Source of the DNA: Micavibrio sp. UBA7689
GTDB taxonomy: Bacteria > Pseudomonadota > Alphaproteobacteria > Micavibrionales > Micavibrionaceae
Assembly (NCBI GenBank): GCA_002482805.1
Contig: DLGR01000017.1
Coordinates: 27,098 to 91,097 of the forward strand
Direction: 5' to 3'
DNA: 64,000 bases
Shown here in pieces: positions 62,941 through 64,000 of the stretch. The first letter of the stretch is position 1; the number at the start of each line of letters is the position of its first letter. Position numbers and translations under genes: made by a program. Below the pieces are notes generated by a model. The model worked only from the letters and a program-made list of their open reading frames with translations, was not told the origin of the DNA and ran no database searches.

Positions 62941-64000
62941 TCCCGCTGTCTTCCAAAATAATCGGCGATTCTTCGACTTCTTTCAGATAAAGCGGGCTGG
63001 ATTTATATCGCTGGATGGCAAAGCCGACCAGCACGCCGATGACGGCGGCAACAGGCACGGCGACCAGCATGCCGACGATACCGAGGAGAGATCCGCCCGC
63101 CAGTAGCGCGAAGATAATCCAGAGCGGATGAAGCCCGACGGAGTCTCCCACCATCTTCGGAGCGAGGAAATTGCCTTCGATGAACTGGCCCGCCATGAAG
63201 ATGGCGGCGATAATAGACGTATAAACAATGTCGCCCGCCTGGAACCACGACACCGCGATACCGACGACCAAACCGAGCGTGGAGCCGACCAGCGGAATGA
63301 TGGAAAAGATACCGGCGCCCAGACCGATCAGAAATCCGTAATTCAAACCCGCAACCGAAAGCGCTATGGCATAGATGACGCCGAGCGTGAAGGCGACAGT
63401 CAATTGTCCGCGAATGAAACCAGAAAGCTTTGTATCGATTTCACGAAGGAGCCGGCGAATGACTTGCGCGTGCTGGCGCGGATAAAGGCTTTCGACCCAG
63501 CGCGTGATGTTGGGCCATTCCGTCATCATAAAGAATGCAATGAGTGGTGTGAGTGCAAGCGTGGTTGCCATTTCAGCGAGTACTTTCCCGCCCGTGGCAA
63601 GACCGCCGACGATGCCGCCCGTGATCCCGCCCGTAACACCGACGACTTTGCCTGCGTTGCCTTTCAGATACTCGTTGATCTGTTCGATGTAATCTTCACC
63701 GATGCGATCCTGAATCCAGATCAGGTAAGGATTGAGGTAATCGAGCAGGTTTTGAATGTAGTTCGGCATCTGCTCGATCAGCATCTGCGCCTGACGGAAT
63801 GCCATCGGTGCGAGTAGAACGAACAACAAAAGCAGGAAACCGAAGAATAAAGTTAGGATAACAAGCGATGTCGCCCAGCGGGGGATTTGTCTGCGCGAGA
63901 ATTTGCGCATGACGGGATCGAGCAAATACGCGATCGCAATACCCAGAATGAAGGGCGTCAGGATGGAATTGAAGACCCACAGGAACCCTATGAACAGCAG
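62933..64000 (-). CDS. AI-2E family transporter (PerM-like), N-terminal end cut by window edge
   Basis: The gene runs off the window at 64000; the reading frame is open to the edge. Within view there are seven or eight hydrophobic segments, and the segments GVTGGITGGIVGGL, LSGFIRGQLTVAFTLGVIYAIAL and PKMVGDSVGLHPLWIIFALLAGGSLLGIVGMLVAVPVAA are the AI-2E/PerM signature. Members export small molecules or ions (Na+/H+ antiport, quorum-signal export). The visible part covers about 355 residues, near the full family length, so only a short N-terminal part is missing. Confidence 0.9.
   Translation of the reverse strand: MLFIGFLWVFNSILTPFILGIAIAYLLDPVMRKFSRRQIPRWATSLVILTLFFGFLLLLFVLLAPMAFRQAQMLIEQMPNYIQNLLDYLNPYLIWIQDRIGEDYIEQINEYLKGNAGKVVGVTGGITGGIVGGLATGGKVLAEMATTLALTPLIAFFMMTEWPNITRWVESLYPRQHAQVIRRLLREIDTKLSGFIRGQLTVAFTLGVIYAIALSVAGLNYGFLIGLGAGIFSIIPLVGSTLGLVVGIAVSWFQAGDIVYTSIIAAIFMAGQFIEGNFLAPKMVGDSVGLHPLWIIFALLAGGSLLGIVGMLVAVPVAAVIGVLVGFAIQRYKSSPLYLKEVEESPIILEDSGNV

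Noticed and set aside
1..64000. tRNA genes, CRISPR arrays, insertion sequences, prophage
   Set aside because: I looked by eye for T-arm consensus words, regularly spaced repeats, transposase motifs and integrase motifs and found none convincing.

Overview
This window comes from an alphaproteobacterial chromosome with roughly balanced base composition by eye. Lineage markers include the mraZ-rsmH-ftsL-ftsI-murE cluster, sdhCDAB, divK-pleD next to rpmG, an EipB-type envelope protein, an HdaA-type DnaA regulator and the plsY-dprA-topA-rnr block. The set would suit a Micavibrio/Rhodospirillales-like organism, but that placement is a guess. Apart from one AT-rich gene near 50.1-50.7 kb, the window reads as native chromosome. 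I see no insertion sequence, prophage, CRISPR array or tRNA gene.

Layout. 0-4.4 kb: the start of the division and cell wall cluster on the minus strand, with a four-copy MraZ box upstream of mraZ. 4.6-10.8 kb: a small membrane protein, an unknown protein, RNase P RNA, an amidase, an MFS permease, msrA, nadA-nadC and a DUF1761 protein. 11-18 kb: an unknown protein, succinate dehydrogenase with an unknown gene between sdhA and sdhB, a TAT-exported MsrB-like protein lacking the catalytic cysteine, an unknown protein and asd. 18.1-31.7 kb: a compact type IV pilus or type II secretion-like locus (two pilins, two bitopic proteins, platform, ATPase, a protein with ASH-like repeats and a PilP-like end, lipoprotein secretin, CheY-like receiver, divergent prepilin peptidase), bordered by a large hybrid histidine kinase. 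31.6-42.5 kb: CoA transferase, pyrB, half-size EamA, plsY, dprA, topA, a nucleotide-sugar epimerase, rnr and rpmG. 42.6-46.5 kb: PleD, DivK, EipB and a second diguanylate cyclase.

46.7-55 kb is the most accessory part. It holds an ankyrin-like protein, a secreted MsrA, two small membrane proteins sharing a GGTW/Cys motif, an ArsR-SRPBCC pair with a clear operator, a small coiled-coil gene broken by a one-base frameshift, an AT-rich HEPN (AbiU2-like) gene abutting aspS, and four adjacent genes of a paralogous family of unknown function. 55-64 kb: rnd, a five-gene polyol/hexose operon (two mannitol-dehydrogenase-family enzymes, PfkB kinase, cupin phosphomannose isomerase, ROK kinase), hda and a truncated AI-2E family permease.

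The best candidates for undescribed biology are the pilus/secretion locus with its ASH-PilP fusion, Pro-rich secretin tail and pilins lacking Glu5; the paralogous cysteine-pair family at 52.6-55.0 kb; and the MsrB-like protein lacking its nucleophile. All functional calls come from reading the sequence and from remembered family features; no database search was run.
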